Shown here piece after piece: positions 10,119 to 23,232 of a stretch of DNA of 64,000 bases (positions within the stretch are counted from its first letter, which is position 1; every line of letters begins with the position of its first letter). Made by a program: the position numbers and the translations under genes. The stretch comes from Gnetum montanum (lineage: Eukaryota > Streptophyta > Gnetopsida > Gnetales > Gnetaceae): contig MNCI01030517.1 of NCBI GenBank assembly GCA_015680685.1, forward strand, positions 436,732 to 500,731, read 5' to 3'. The notes beneath the pieces are model-generated. The model was given only the letters and a program-made list of their open reading frames with translations. It was not told the origin of the DNA and searched no databases.

Positions 10119-12060
10119 ATGTCTTCTTTTCATAAGAGTAATTCACCACCTAGGGATCATACAAGAGACCATCGACAATCTAACATACATAACCGTGAAT
10201 TGCCAGTTCCTCAACATCATCGAGTAGTGTATACTCATCATGATGAGTATATACTCGATTTTACCTTTATCCTCCATCAGGATGAATAGCTATGATGGAG
10301 AGACTTGCAAGGTAACATAGTGTTACCTCCAAATTGTTCAGTCCCCAACATGCTCCTCTGTGCTCTGGCACAGATAGGCAAGACATAGCTATATGCTAAA
10401 TACATTGTAGGTGATTTCGACACAAGGGATTACCATCCCACAGAAGCACAACATTTAAGGGACTTGTGGCAGGAGATCCACCACACATTGTTGAAGGGCA
10501 AAGGGTTCCCTCACGTCCTAAGTCAAATTGGAGATGGTGAACCACTTATGATGGGTTCTCCATCAAATGATGTTCCTCCTCCTAATGATGGTAAGGAGGC
10601 GAGGTATTAGAACTTATGCTCTATGATACACAACCCTGGTTCTGATCCCTATGAATGCCAACTGTTCACTGAGGAAACAACAATGCATAACAAGGATGGA
10701 CACTTAGATCATCATCACGATCGGTGCCGTAGCAGCCGAAGAGAAGGTAAGAAACATTGTCATGGAGATGGTTCCCTTCTTCTTTCCCTTCATCACATCA
10801 TTCATCCTTTCCTTCCACATCAAGGCGCAGCCACCAAGAGCATAATGGTGAGGATAAGGGTAAGCGAGATGAGAGACCTCGACGAGAGAGTCGAGAGAGA
10901 GGATGAGGGCATTCACGAGAATCAAGGCATGAACGAAGGGAAAGTAGGGAACAACGTAGACATCATAGACGTCATGAGAGAGATGATCATGATGAGCCCC
11001 TACTTGCAACCCAAAGTATGCTAGATATTACCAAGGTAATTAGAATACCCACAAGGCATAAAAAAGATAGTCGGATCAAAAGATTAGATATGAATAATAT
11101 CCCACGCTTCAAAGGGGGATACAACACTGATCTGCAAAATCATTTACAGGCATTCCACGATGCCTACACCTTGAAAAATGTTGAGAACGAGTGGTAGAAA
11201 CTAAAGTTGTTTCCTACGACACTTATAAAGGAAGTAGAGAGTTGGTACCAGTCCTTAGAGTTGGAAACCATTAGGAGATGGAGTATGATGTTAAAGTTGT
11301 TCAACGATAAATACCAAACATACTCCAGAGTGTTTAACTTGCGTAAGCAGATCCATAGATGGAAGCAGGGTACTCATGAACCCTTGGATGCTGCCATGGG
11401 CTGATACTATGCATTGCTACATCATTGCTCGGGCCATGGTTATGCACAACGGGATCAACTCTGCCACCTCATAGACAGGCTAATACATGAGACTAGGAGA
11501 ACCCTTGGAACTTATGCCTAAGGGAGATTATCTGAGCTTAGATCCCATGAAATTCATCGCTTATTAAAGCAAGTAGCCAAAGAAGAAGGGGAGCTACGGA
11601 AAAGAGAAAGCATGGAAGAATATAACCACGATCCTTTCCTTCGGAAGTAGGGAGTAAGATTTTGTGATGAAGAGGATGAGTCAGCACTCGAAGAGTTGGG
11701 GAATAGAAAAACCTTGACGCTTTAAAAACTAACAATAGAAGTATCAGCTAAGGTAGATGAAATATGGAGCTTCTTAGACAGCAAAATTGAAATTGTCCTA
11801 AAAATCGTAGAGGAGTCTAAGGAGGAACGAAGGAGTACCAATGATAAGAAAAAGCAGAGAGATGCAGGTCATGAACATGACAAGGGTAAGGGAAAAATTA
11901 CTATCTCCGATAAGGTTGTGGATTCTGACACAGATAATGATGGTGGATGTGAGATCTACAAATATGACCATCCTAAGGGATGTTGTCCAATAATCTCACA
12001 TCTGCAGGAGTCTGGGGTGTATGCACTCAACCCAAGACTTAACATACAGTAGGCACCCTG
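10119..12060 (+). pseudogene. gag of element 1 (broken)
   Basis: Structural protein of the virus-like particle. It starts ATGTCTTCTTTTCATAAG, the same start seen in element 3 of the nest (MSSS). Recognisable blocks are VYTHHDEYILDFTFILHQDE near the N-terminus, then the retrotransposon gag domain with MNNIPRFKGGYNTDLQNHLQ and LKLFPTTLIKEVESWYQSLE (about 11090-11260), and FNDKYQ with LRKQIHRWKQG. A zinc-knuckle-like GGCEIYKYDHPKGCCP lies near 11945-11990, with Tyr where the second Cys is expected. At least six stops and some frame changes disrupt it. Confidence 0.85.
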
Positions 12061-12364
12061 AAGGTTACCTTATCCTCAAGGTAACCTAAGGCAGTTCCAC
12101 CAACCATTAACATATTATCCAAGTGGAACTTTGCCACAACCTATCGGGAAACATCAGTAGTGGCAACACCCACAGTCATGGGGGATGCCATCATCCAAAT
12201 AACAATACCTTTAGCGGCAACCAAATCCTTATGGCTACTATGTGTAGCAGTTGGTTTTTCCAAGTGACTCTATGGATCATGCAACACCACAATGTCAATA
12301 CTTAGTTCAGGAGTATTTTTAGACTTCCTCTCTTGGAAGAGACACTGCACATGCATACCTTCCT

Positions 12365-13240
12365 TTGAATCCATCCGCATCCCTTACACTGGTAGCTCCA
12401 CCACCAACTGCTCCAACAATGCCAAGGGTACTTCCCACTCAACCGCAACAACCCAATGTCATGAGGGCTTCTAATCCTCAATTCTCAGTTGGTTTAGGAA
12501 ATCTTATGTTGAAAAGACCTTTCTTCAGAACCAAAAATCCAACCAAGTCCTCACCCTCACAAGTGATTGAACATCTCAACACCTCCATACCAAATAAAGT
12601 TTCAGGACCCCCTTCAATCCAAAAATTGAGCCCAATGCACATGGTTATGTTAACACATAGCATTATCAACTGGATTAAGGTAGGAGACCTTCCCAAGAAA
12701 TTCTCTAATCCTAGAATCCCCCTAATTTATCTCCAAGTCATTGGGAATGAACCTGATAAGGCTCTCCTTGACTTAGGCTCTGGAGTCAACTTAATTTCAT
12801 AAGAATTGTATAACAGCTAGAACCTGCCTCCACTGAAGAAGAGCAAGATTTGCTTAGAGTTGGCTGACCAGTCCATCACTGTTCCTTTGGGATAGGTTGA
12901 GGACATTGTTACCATCGTGGATGATTGGTCATACCCAACTAATTTCCTGGTGATCCAAATAAATAATGACAAAGGGAACTTATTGATAATAATGGGAAGG
13001 GCATGGCTGAGCACAATAGATGCATGCCTAGGAATTCGTAATCTTTTCCTAGAAATATCTAAGAAAAATACTTTTAGAAAGATTGAGAAGAAGAAAGTTC
13101 CATGCATCGCATATAGTGACACAGGGTGCCATTGCATGCAGAAATCATGGGTGATGCGAAGTTTAACATTGCCTACATTCAATCAATGTGCACAAGACGT
13201 TGACATACAAAAGTGCTTATATGCAGCAATCACATAATAA
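12365..13240 (+). pseudogene. Aspartic protease domain of element 1
   Basis: Retropepsin that would cleave Gag-Pol. Visible motifs are KALLDLGSGVNLIS (about 12756-12800; the family active site is D-S/T-G, here DLG) and the flap and substrate region LELADQSI. These are followed by YPTNFLVIQIN and IIMGRAWLSTIDA, corresponding to the family's ILGRPxLxT motif. A stop follows LIS, and another interrupts before EDIVTIVDDW. The active-site change and stops show it is inactive. Confidence 0.82.
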
Positions 13241-13660
13241 GAAAACACCTAGTGGGTGATGGTTGATCAAGAGAGTAGCTCGATAACATGCATGGAACTA
13301 ACTGAGGGGATAACTAGTGCTTACGTTTAAAGCATAGATTCACTTGAGCAAGTTCGTTGCCAACTTCCAACCCTTAATTTTGAAAACATTAACTGGGGGA
13401 AGTTGGAGATTCCTGAGGAATTTAAACAAGAGCCCTTGGATTTAAAATTGTTGCACATCGGTCTAGAATACATGACCCTTAAAAATGGAAAATCAGTAAT
13501 CATCAACACAAAGCTTGCTCCTAAACAGAAAGAGAGTTTGCTGAAGGTGATAAATAAATGATCAACAACCTTTGCCTAATCATACCCTGAATTAACCAGA
13601 ATAGATCCTAGGATATGCCAACATCGGATTTACACAGACTCCTCCATGAAGCCTCGAAAA

Positions 13661-14910
13661 CAATGATAGAGATGATTGAACCCAAAGTTGAAACAAATAG
13701 TGAAAGAAGAAATAGAGCAACTTCTCAAGGCTAGGTTCATTTATCCCATTGTTGATAGTGAATGGGTTAGTCCTCTAGTAATCGTACCTAAAAAAGGAGG
13801 CAAATGGAGGGTATGCATAGATTTTAGGCTATTAAATATGGCAACATTCAAGGATCACTTCCCATTACCATTTGTTAACCAGGTCTTAGACACTATAGCG
13901 AGGCATCACTATTATAGTTTTCTGGATGGTTATAATGGGTACAACCAAATATGGATTACACCAGAAGACCAAGCCAAAACAATGTTCACCAGTCCTTGGG
14001 GAACAAGTGCATATAAACAAATGCCATTTGGCTTGTGCAATGCTGCTTCCATGTTTCAACTATTAGTTCTAAGCATATTTCAATAGAAAATTGGTAATGG
14101 AGTAGAAGTATTTATTGACGACTTCTCCACTTATGGGTCAAGCTTTGATCAAGCCCTAGACTAGTTAGAGCAAGTGTTGAAATGATGTGTTGAAACCAAC
14201 CTAAAGCTCAATTGGCAAAAAAGCCATTTGATTGTTCAAGAGGGCATAGTACTAGGGCATAAGGTTTCACAATCATGAATAGAGGTAGATCCAGAAAAAG
14301 TTAAGGTCATCCAAGGGATCACTCGACAACCAGAAATGGTCAAAGAAATTTGGTCATTCCTTGGACACACTGGCTACTACAGGAGATTTATTGAAAACTT
14401 CTTCAAGATTGCCAAATCATTGGTAGAACTAACAAACAAAGATGCACCCTTTGAATGGACCAGGGAATATGAACGAGCATTCCAAACTCTAAAATAAAGG
14501 CTTGTGGAAACCCCTATTCTACAAGCCCCCGACTGGTCTAGGCTATTTCATATAATGATCGATGCATCTAACTATGCCTTAGGATCCGTACTAACATAGT
14601 TAGATGAACAAAAATGCCCTTATTACATCCACTGTGCGAGTAAGAGCATTGCCAATGCATAACTCAACTAAACAACTACAAAGAAGGATTTAATGGTTGT
14701 TGTGTTTGCACTAGACAAATTTAGGCACTATGTGTTAGGATACAAAGTGTACATTCATACAGATCATAGTTCCATTAGGTTCCTTATGAACAAGCCAACG
14801 ATTAGCCCTCGTATAATACATTGGTTGGTAATCCTTTAGGAGTTCAATCTAATGATAGTAGATCAAAAGGGCACTGAGAACGTAGTTTTCGATCATTTAT
14901 CTCAGTTGTG
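13661..14910 (+). pseudogene. Reverse transcriptase and RNase H of element 1
   Basis: The RT begins LNPKLKQIVKEEIEQLLKA and has WVSPLVIVPKK, WRVCIDFRLLN, HFPLPF, SFLDGYNGYNQI and MPFGLCNAASMFQ. The active site is FIDDFSTYG (about 14110-14136), so both Asp are present. The thumb carries LGHKVS. RNase H follows with IMIDASNYALGSVL (about 14555), then DLMVVVFALDKFRHYVLG and HTDHSSIRFLMNK. The domain is closed by VFDHLSQL near 14905. Stops are scattered, several replacing Gln, Arg or Trp. Confidence 0.9.
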
Positions 14911-15124
14911 CTAGGACAACAAAGAGGATGAATATGCCATATCTGATCATTTCCATGACAAAACCCTCTTTGCTAGTGTAGTGAATAACCAACCCATGGG
15001 AAAAAATTGGTATAGTAGCATTCTTACTTATCTCCTTTCCCAACAAACACCACAGGGGTTGGACTTTAGGAAGAAGCAACTGTTTCTTCACAAATCCAAG
15101 TACTTCATGGAAATCAAGGGACAA

Positions 15125-16270
15125 CTCTATAAAGTCTACCCTAATGATTTAGTTCACTGGTGTGTGCCCAATGAGGATCAATTAAGAGTTCTCTAGGATG
15201 CTCATGAGGGTTCCTGCGGGGGCCACTATGCAGGGAGATGAACTGCCATTAAGATCCTGGTTGCAGGATACTACTAGCCAACGCTATTTCGGGATGCCCA
15301 TCAATTTGTCCAATCCTATGAGTGCTATCAACATGATGGTGGAATTACTACTAGAATGGAGGGTCCACAACAATGGATTCAACCTTTGGAACCCTTTGAC
15401 ATTTGGAGAATAGATTTTATGGGGCCCATTACACCAATGTCCAACGAGAAAGCCTACATCATTGTTGCCATTGACTATTTAACCAAATGGACTGAAGAAG
15501 CTGTTGTGATAGATTGGACATCATCTACGGCTGCACGATTTGTACAACAACAAATTATAAATCGGTTTGGTATCCTATGTGCACTCATCTCTAATAATGA
15601 AACACATTTTATGGGTGCAACCTTTCGCAAGTTTATGTAGTGCTTAGGGGTTGAACATAAATTAACCACACCTTATCATCCCCAAGCTAATGGCCAAGCT
15701 AAGGTCACTAATTAGGAGATTACAAGAATATTAATAAGAACAATTAGCAAATTTAGGCGAGATTGGAGCACGAAACTGAATGACCCTCTCTGGGCATACC
15801 ACTCCACTTGGAAACTCCCTACAAGCTACTCTCCCTATGAGTTAGTATACAGAAAGCTTCCAAAGCTCCCAATATAGACAGAGGTCCATACACTATCCAT
15901 GGCATGTGACCTTCACCTTGACCTCAACCTAGCACAAAAACAAAGATTGGCAACTCTAAATGTGCTAGATGAGAATAGATTGGTTGCTCTATCATCAAAT
16001 GAGTAGCATAAGGCACATAAAAAACAACATCATAACTTAAGAATTTGAAAGGTTAAGTATCAAGCAGGAGACAAGGTCCTTTACTAGAATCCCATGCATG
16101 TACCATAGTGTACGAAATTTCAAACATTGTGGGAAGGATCCTATATTATTCATATGACCTTTCCCTCTAGAGCCATGACAATATACAAGCCTGAAAGCTC
16201 GGATAAGAGGTTATTGGTTAATGTGCAACAAATAATACCCTTCCATGAACCAAGAACAGCCAATGCAAAT
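15125..16270 (+). pseudogene. Integrase of element 1
   Basis: The N-terminal zinc-binding part reads LVHWCVPNEDQLRVL, a stop, then DAHEGSCGGHYAGR (about 15145-15240). The catalytic core has the first Asp in IDFMGPITPMSNEKAY (about 15411) and the second in FGILCALISNNETHF, where Asn stands for the expected Asp. The third acidic position is near TPYHPQANGQ (about 15670). The C-terminal part has SPYELVYRKLP and a late block ending VNVQQIIPFHEP. Several stops and the lost second Asp make it inactive. Confidence 0.88.
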
Positions 16271-16359
16271 TACACCTCTGATAACAGACAACCTCACTTG
16301 CTATTTCGGATCTCTCCCTTTCCATTTAGTCATGGGGGAGATGGCCATCTATGCTGATC

Positions 16360-18240
16360 ATTTGGGACCCTTACTTCTTTAAAGGTTTTTTTTTTACACA
16401 TTTTTTTGCACATTTTTTTTATAAATTTCTTTAACTTTGCTTGTTTTTATTTTACAACATCATTATACTTTTTCATTTTGTGTGTGTGTTTGTGTGTGTG
16501 TTATCCATATTGTAAGTTTTTCATCCAATAAGTGTTCTTTATGATGGTATGAACTATTTTACTATTGATTGCTAATGTTTGGTTTTTACCTTTAAGTTAC
16601 GATGTTGATACTAAGGTATGTTCTTTTGATATGACCAGAAATGATTCCACTTCATCCATACATCCACACAAGTCTATGGTCTCTCTTGGCTTGGAATTGT
16701 ACAGTCCTTTTTCAATAATAAGAACTAAAATGAATTAGTGATCAGGTATTTCTCAAACTAAGGAAGGACTCAAGGCTTGAAAAGGGTGTGACTTCAAGGG
16801 AACTTGGTGCATTTTTGTTGGCCATTCTCTTGGGTGCTTGGATGTTTTCTTCTTGAGTTTTCTTACCGTTTCAATGTTACCCAATTATCAGGAAGCTGAG
16901 TAAATAAAAATAATAAGTCTTTGCATGGTGTGGTTCTCACACATAAAAACATAAAAAACACAACAAAAAAAGTGAGAATTCGAAGCACACCCCTTAGATG
17001 AAATAATCATGTGGGCTACAAGCACTACTTATGGAACTAAAGTGAACATGTTCCCTCTAACTAAGGCCCTTCTTGCTTCTCATTCTCTCTTCTCCTTCAT
17101 TTCTTCGGAATGGTGGTGGATCTTGGGGGAGGCATTCTTGGTATTCAAGTGGATGGATTAGTTGAATGCATTAATGCAAAGTCACTGGATGTGGTTTGTT
17201 TGAGGTTGGACTTGGAATGGGATCTACTAGGTCACATTAATCATGAAACACATAAGGGGCTGTACACCACCTTGTTCTTGAGACTCCATTCCATTCTTTT
17301 CTTGCCATCCTTATTTCTCCATTGATCACCTCATTTCTGGTTGTATCATTAGTGTATAGTTTGGTTGACACATTGTTTTCTTTTTGGTAAATTCTTGTAG
17401 TTAAGACTGTAACTCTTATTCCAAATGACATTTCCATAGCCTATGGACTCTTTGAATGTGGGTTTGTTAGGGCATTAAGGTCATGAGCCTGCTTTCGGGA
17501 GGACCCATTGGCATTCCTATTTGGTGCATCTAGTTAAATTCTTTCCCTTAACATTTTTGCAATCCACTTTATTTTGTTCATTTTCATCTTGACATCCATT
17601 TCATCAACGTGATAGTTTTCTCTTTTTCTCCATCTTTCTTGTTCTTTTTCTTTCTCCATTCTTTCACTATCAGAGGTTTGTTCTTAGTCATGGGGATCTT
17701 GACCTAATTTTTTTAATTTTCTTCTAACCCCTACACCTTCGATAGTCACCATGATTATATCTCTAGATCTGCAATAAGCCATACCACAACTCAGCCGATG
17801 GACCTTTCACTGAGGCAAGGTATCAAATGCATTGAAATTCATTTACCCTTTCTAATATAAGACTCTGTTGTGTGTGTATATGGCAATCATGTAACAAGGG
17901 ATTGGATCTGGAGGGAACACTTGGAATGGATCGGTGCTGAAGTAGCTATGTAAGGAATGAGATCAATGGCGCGCTTACAGATGGACAACGAAAGGCACAA
18001 TCTTAGCATTGGTAGTAGCAAACTTCTTTTCTCTTCTCTCTTCTCTCTCAACTGCCAAATGAGGCTTGATGTTAAATGTATAAAGTGTTCACTCTTGTTG
18101 TTGTGAACACCATTTTTTTCTTGTCTTGTAATGATGATCTGTTCACATGTCATCCCATTCACCATTAGTTCCATTCAAGTCAATAATCCCATACCTTTCC
18201 AATATTTTGTAAGGAACTCGAGGACGATTTTTCATTCAGT
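16360..18240 (+). other. 3' non-coding region of element 1
   Basis: It contains T-rich tracts, a TG repeat near 16481-16500, and segments shared with the other elements, such as GTGAGAATTCGAAGCACACC and AACTAAGGCCCTTCTTGC (also near 35600 and 46870 on the minus strand). An internal polypurine-like motif TTCTTAGTCATGGGGATC lies at about 17683-17701. No convincing ORF. Confidence 0.6.
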
Positions 18241-18250
18241 AATGGGGGTA
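18241..18250 (+). other. Polypurine tract of element 1
   Basis: AATGGGGGTA sits immediately upstream of the 3' LTR start TGATGGGATG. It is the priming site for plus-strand DNA. Confidence 0.8.
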
Positions 18251-19081
18251 TGATGGGATGCGATATCACAAACACGATATCACATCCACTACAATATTGC
18301 ATCCCCCGTGATATTGCATACCCGATATCGCAGTGCACTGCCAAGTCTATAAATAAGAGGTAGCTCTCCCTTGTTTCTTATTCTAGGCCTAGACCGTAGC
18401 AAAACTTTGGTAGTTTTACCTCTCTAGAGATAGAATAATTTCCATGTGCTCGCAGTAGGAACTCCAAAGTGAATGGAGCTTTATTTGAGCAAATATTGTA
18501 CCTGAACACAAGTTTGTGTAAGGTAATAAAGATGAACTATTGGATAAATCTTGTAGTGTATGGACTAAGCTAAATAGGCTAAATAGGAATTTATTTTTAT
18601 TTTTATTTTTTATCATTTAATTACTTTATTAGTTAATTAATCTCTTTCAAACCTTCTCTCGTAGTTAAGTGCATTCAGTATGACCGCTTCGAGCACATGT
18701 GTTACGCTTGGTGATCCCAGTAACGAATAGCATTTGGTAACTAAGGTTGCATTGGTTCAGGGTGTGAATGGTAAGTGGGAATGGATGCTAATGCTAGGTT
18801 AATTAAGGCTTAGTTGGTTAGTTAAAGTTAGTCAATTAGTCTCTTCACCCTTCACCTCATTAGCATAGGAGATAAAAGATAAAAACTATACAAATCACAT
18901 ACCTCAAAATTACTTAACTATACAATTATAACAAATACAAGTAAGTCTAGGAATATAATGAATGACTAACCTTAAGTGCTCCATGAGGCATGTAGGCACT
19001 TAGTCTATGGAGTTCGACTGAATCACACGTGTAACGCTCGTATTCATATGGTTGAGTGTAGGGGTACCTCACCACTCATCA
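18251..19081 (+). repeat. 3' LTR of element 1
   Basis: It starts TGATGGGATGCGATATCAC and ends CTCACCACTCATCA. It is collinear with the 5' LTR over its whole length, with small indels in the U3 palindrome cluster. Confidence 0.92.
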
Positions 19082-19086
19082 ATTAC
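19082..19086. repeat. Target-site duplication of element 1, right copy
   Basis: ATTAC, against GTTAC on the left. Confidence 0.55.
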
Positions 19087-19279
19087 CATTATTCTCATTA
19101 TGCAATTACAATTTCTATGATATGGTTGTTCAATACATGGGTATGTATGTTATGTATTTTTTATTGATGTACATAGATAATGTATCATCATGTTCACAAA
19201 TGTGTTTCATGTTGACATGAATGCATACTCATGTTGATGATGAAGAAGTGTGACTTGCATATGCTCACATCTTCTAGTA

Positions 19280-21090
19280 TGTGTTGTAAACTGTGAGGTA
19301 GTGCAACTAGCACCCTATAGAAATACTACCCAGAAGGTATTCAAACCTTCTAGAAGGGAACAGTTGCTTGGATTTTGAGGATACCAAAAGTTAGAGGATC
19401 ATTTAGAAGGCTAAAGATTATCCAAAAGGCATTAATCTAGGTAAATTGCAAAGCAAGGTTACTAGAATCATCCCATAATCCCCAAGTAGAATGCATTAAG
19501 ACCTTCTAGAAGGGAATAATTGTTTTTAGTTTTAGGCTACCAAAACCATAAGGAAAAAGATCATCTAAAGACATTTAAAGGATCAATTGATAACAAGGTC
19601 TAGGTAAACTATGAGGCAATGCAAGCAACACACTTACACAATTCCTTCTAGAAGGCATTTGGACCTTCCGGTAGCAAATAATTGCTTCAAGTTTGTGGCG
19701 TATAAAAGGTAGAGGATCATATGGTAGCAAGGTCTAGGTAAACTATGAGTAAGTGCAACTAGCACCTTCTGATAGTCTCAACTAAAAGGCATTACAACCT
19801 ATTAGAAGGGTACAACTGCTTAGAGTTTTAAGATACTAGAAGTTAGAGGGTCATTTGGAAGACATTCAAACCTTTTAGTAGCTAATAATTGCTCCAAGGT
19901 TGTGGATTTTGAAAGAAAAATGATCATCTAGTAGCAAGGTCTAAGTAAACTATGAAGCCATGTGACTAGCATCCTTTGGTAGTCCCTACTAGATGGCACT
20001 TAGATCTTATAGAAGGGAGTAACTGCATGGAGTTTGAGGCTACTGGAATGAAGAGGGTCATTTGGAAGGCATTTAGACCTTCCAGTAGCTAATAATTGCT
20101 TGGAGTTTATGGCTTTTAAAAGGAAAAGGATCATTGAACAAAAAGGTCTAGGTAAACTATGAGGAAGTGCAACTATCACCCTTTCATAGTCCCTTTTGAA
20201 AGGCTATTTGACCTTATAGTAGGGAATAGCTGCTTCAAGTTTGTGGCTTCTAGAAGGTAGAAGGTCATATGGTAGTAAGGTCTATGTAAACTACGAGGCA
20301 ATGCGACTAGCAACCTCTCATAATGCCAACTGGAAGACATTCAAACCTTCTAGTAGGGAAAAATTTATTGGATTTTGAGGCTATTAGAAGAGAGAGGGTC
20401 ATCCGGAAGGTAGAAGATCATTTCGAAGGCATTCAAACCTTCTAGTAGGGAATAACTACTTAAAGATTATGGCTTCTAGAAGGTAGAGGATCATTTGGTA
20501 GTAGGTCTAGGTAAACTATAAGGAAGTGTGACTAGCATCATCTCATAGTCCCTATTAGAAGGCACTCAGACCTTTTGATAGTTAATAATTTCTTGGAGTT
20601 TGAATCTTTTGGAAGGTAAAGGATCATTTAATAGTAAGTTCTAGGTAAATTATGAGGAAGTGTAACTAGCATCCTCCCGTAGTTCCTTTTAGAAGGCATT
20701 CAGACCTTACAATGGGGAATAATTGCTCCAAGTTTGTGGATTTTGGAAGGCATAAGGTCATTTGGTAGCAATGTCTGGGTAAGTTGCAAGAACATGCAAC
20801 TAGCACCCTCCCATAGTCCTAATTGGTAGGCATTCAAACCTTTTAGAAGGGAACAACTGCTTGGAGTTTGAGGCTATTGGAAGATAGAGGATCATTGGAA
20901 AAGCAAAAGATAATTTGGAAGGTATTCAAACCTTCTGGTATTAAAAAATTGCTTCTAGAAGGCAAAGGATCATTCAATAGCAATGTCTAGGTAAACTACG
21001 AGGAAGTATAGACTAGCATTTTTCCGAAGGTAAAGGATCATCCTGAAGGCATTCATACCTTCTAGTAGGGAATAATTGCTTAGAGTTTCA
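19280..21090 (+). repeat. Tandem array A (about 133 and 208 bp units)
   Basis: About eleven degenerate units, each marked by TCTAGGTAAACTATGAGGAA then GTGCAACTAGCACC. Marks lie near 19285, 19437, 19602, 19732, 19941, 20147, 20280, 20505, 20640, 20774 and 20985. Spacing falls mainly into a short class (130-147) and a long class (206-225). Long units carry one more copy of a roughly 75-bp module (GAAGGCATTCAAACCTTC, TAATTGCTTGGAGTTT, GGTAGAGGATCATTTGG). The module centres on the palindrome CCTTCTAGAAGG. No coding capacity. Confidence 0.88.
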
Positions 21091-21324
21091 AACCTACTCA
21101 TGGCCTCTCACACTGCACTCAAACCAAACTTCTGTAATGTTTCATGTCTTTCAATAGGCCAAAATTACAAGTTTTCATCTTTTGGATGGCCATTATGACT
21201 TTTAGTGTCATTGCAAGGTAATGTTATGGTTTAAGTTACTATAAGATAAATGTTCAAGGCCAATGTAGCACAATGTTTAAATGAAGATCTAACATTAAAT
21301 CATAAATGAAAATCAAATACTCTA

Positions 21325-21905
21325 TCTAACATTAAACATAAAATTTTTTATGATTCATAATGTTCTTCTTACATTTCCAAGTTATCATACTTAACTATCA
21401 TCTAATGACTATTCATAACTTTTCTAATTAAATACTAAGTTTACAACACAAGTGATGGTATCCCAAGAGATTATTATGCCTTGGGTGATACTTTTTAGTC
21501 TTGGCTATTGTACATTTTGAATATTTTTTCATATTAGTAATTACCTTAATTCGTAGTTCTTATATAACCTATTGTACCTATATGAAATACATGCAAGAAA
21601 AAACTAGTGCTCTTCCTATAGATAACCATAACTCTTGAGCCTCTTGCAATAGATCATAGGTAACATGAAGCTAATGTTGCACCCATTAGATTAGTTGAAT
21701 TCAATTTATCAAACATGAAAATTTTTATGATTCCTAATGTTATACTTAGGTTTTCAACTCATCATACTCAACTATCATCTAATGACTATTCATAACTTTT
21801 AGAATTAAATTCTAAGTTTACAATATAAGTGTTGGTATCCCAAGAGGTTATTGTGCCTTAGATGTTAGTTTTTAGTTTTGGTTATTATACATTAGAATTT
21901 TTTGT
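21325..21905. repeat. Direct duplication, about 200 bp copies 378 bp apart
   Basis: 21325-21525 and 21705-21905 share CTATCATCTAATGACTATTC, ATAACTTTTxxAATTAAAT and GGTATCCCAAGAG, among others. The copies lie between array A and the transposase remnant. Confidence 0.8.
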
Positions 21906-22250
21906 ATATGCTACAAAGTATGTGCTAATGCTACTCATGGGTTTTTGCAATTCATGTACTAAAGTCTTTCAAAATCCATTGTGCCTTTTGGTGGGCATAA
22001 ATTTCAAGCATTTTTAGCCTTCTAGAAGGTCATACTATCTTTCAGTCAAAATTTTGTAAGAATGCTACTCTCATTAGCTTGCACTTCCGAGAATGTGAGA
22101 TAGTGTTGCTCGTAGTCCCTCATAACCTTTCCAATAAACTATGGTTTGCATTATTCTATGTAGATCATAGTCTATATGCAGTATGAGGTAAAAAATTAAA
22201 ACAACCTCAAATAATTTATCATCTCATTTTGTGCAAAGAAACTACCAAAA

Positions 22251-22525
22251 GAATGTAGAGCATGGCAAGGAAGTGAAGAGAATTGCTCATTGCATGAGTA
22301 ATCACATTGTCATTGAAGGCTAGTCTTGTTGAAGATATTTCATTAAGAAGGTGAAGGGCTTGAAGATGTACCTTTGCTAATTGGTAATACACTATGTAAG
22401 ATTTCTAGAATAATTTACCAATTTAATGCATCAATTTATACATTTCTTTAGTAGCCTAGAGGATGTAGAGCATGGCAAGGAAGTGAAGAGCATTGCATGA
22501 GTAATGACATTATCATTGAAGTTCA
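22251..22525. repeat. Direct duplication, about 70 bp copies 208 bp apart
   Basis: GTAGAGCATGGCAAGGAAGT and GCATGAGTAATxACATTxTC occur at about 22255-22315 and 22463-22520. Confidence 0.75.
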
Positions 22526-23232
22526 ATATTGCTACACTAAATAGATTGTATGTTATGTAAGTCTTATAAAATAACATTTGCTAATAAGGTACACTACTTG
22601 CTCTGATTTCAGTTAACTTATATTGCATAAGTGATGAATATGCTATCTCAAATATAGATAAGTTGGATTTTTACTGTGTAAAATCTTTGAAGAATGTGAG
22701 TAAGAAAAAAGCATGATGGTTTCTAGGATATTGCATGACAAGATATACAAAATCCCCAAGTAGGGCATTTATTCATAGATGATTTTTGATGGTCTTATTT
22801 CTATGATGATGCATTTTCTTAGATATATAGATAAAGAGTAGATGATTTTATTGATGGTGAATAGAAGAATGACATCTTTCCTTGCAAAATTTTTTTATAG
22901 AACTAAAAATCAACAAAAATGGACAAAGGAGACTCAATCATGAGCAAACCATTATACAAGTCAAATAATGTATGTTACTCACTACTCTTTTGTATTTATC
23001 TAATAATGTATTATAATACAAATAATCACAATTTAGAATACTATGACCCCTATTTGAATATGTTTTTTTTATTAGTTATCATTGGAAGTATGGATCAAAT
23101 GTTACTACAAGGATAGCACCCAGGGAAGGTAGAAAAAGAAATAAGATTAGAAGAAAGACTCATTGTTAATGTCATTTTATAGTTTGATATATGAGAGGAG
23201 GTGATCATGTTGCATCTATTATATATAAATAA

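Larger units (their letters stand above)
9131..19081 (+). mobile_element. Ty3/gypsy LTR retrotransposon, element 1 (complete structure, defective)
   Basis: It has two LTRs (843 and 831 bp), a tRNA-Asp primer-binding site, gag, protease, RT, RNase H, integrase, a 1.9-kb 3' region and a polypurine tract. The order protease-RT-RNase H-integrase defines Ty3/gypsy. The tRNA-Asp site and the motif DFSTYGSSFD after the RT active site point to the Athila/Tat side of the family. Target sites are GTTAC (9126-9130) and ATTAC (19082-19086), one mismatch. The LTRs differ by very roughly one base in ten by eye, so the insertion is old. Every coding domain contains stops. Element 3 of the 30-60 kb nest is a relative of the same family. 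Confidence 0.9.

Noticed and set aside
10623-11024. Open frame of 133 residues
   Set aside because: It is the Gag His/Arg-rich linker of element 1 read partly out of frame; no independent gene.
12917-13237. Open frame of 106 residues as a host gene
   Set aside because: It is the second half of the element 1 protease region (MGRAWLSTIDA).
19280-21090. Regularly repeated units that could be mistaken for a CRISPR array
   Set aside because: Units are 130-220 bp, degenerate along their length, with no constant repeat and variable spacer division; the DNA is plant nuclear.
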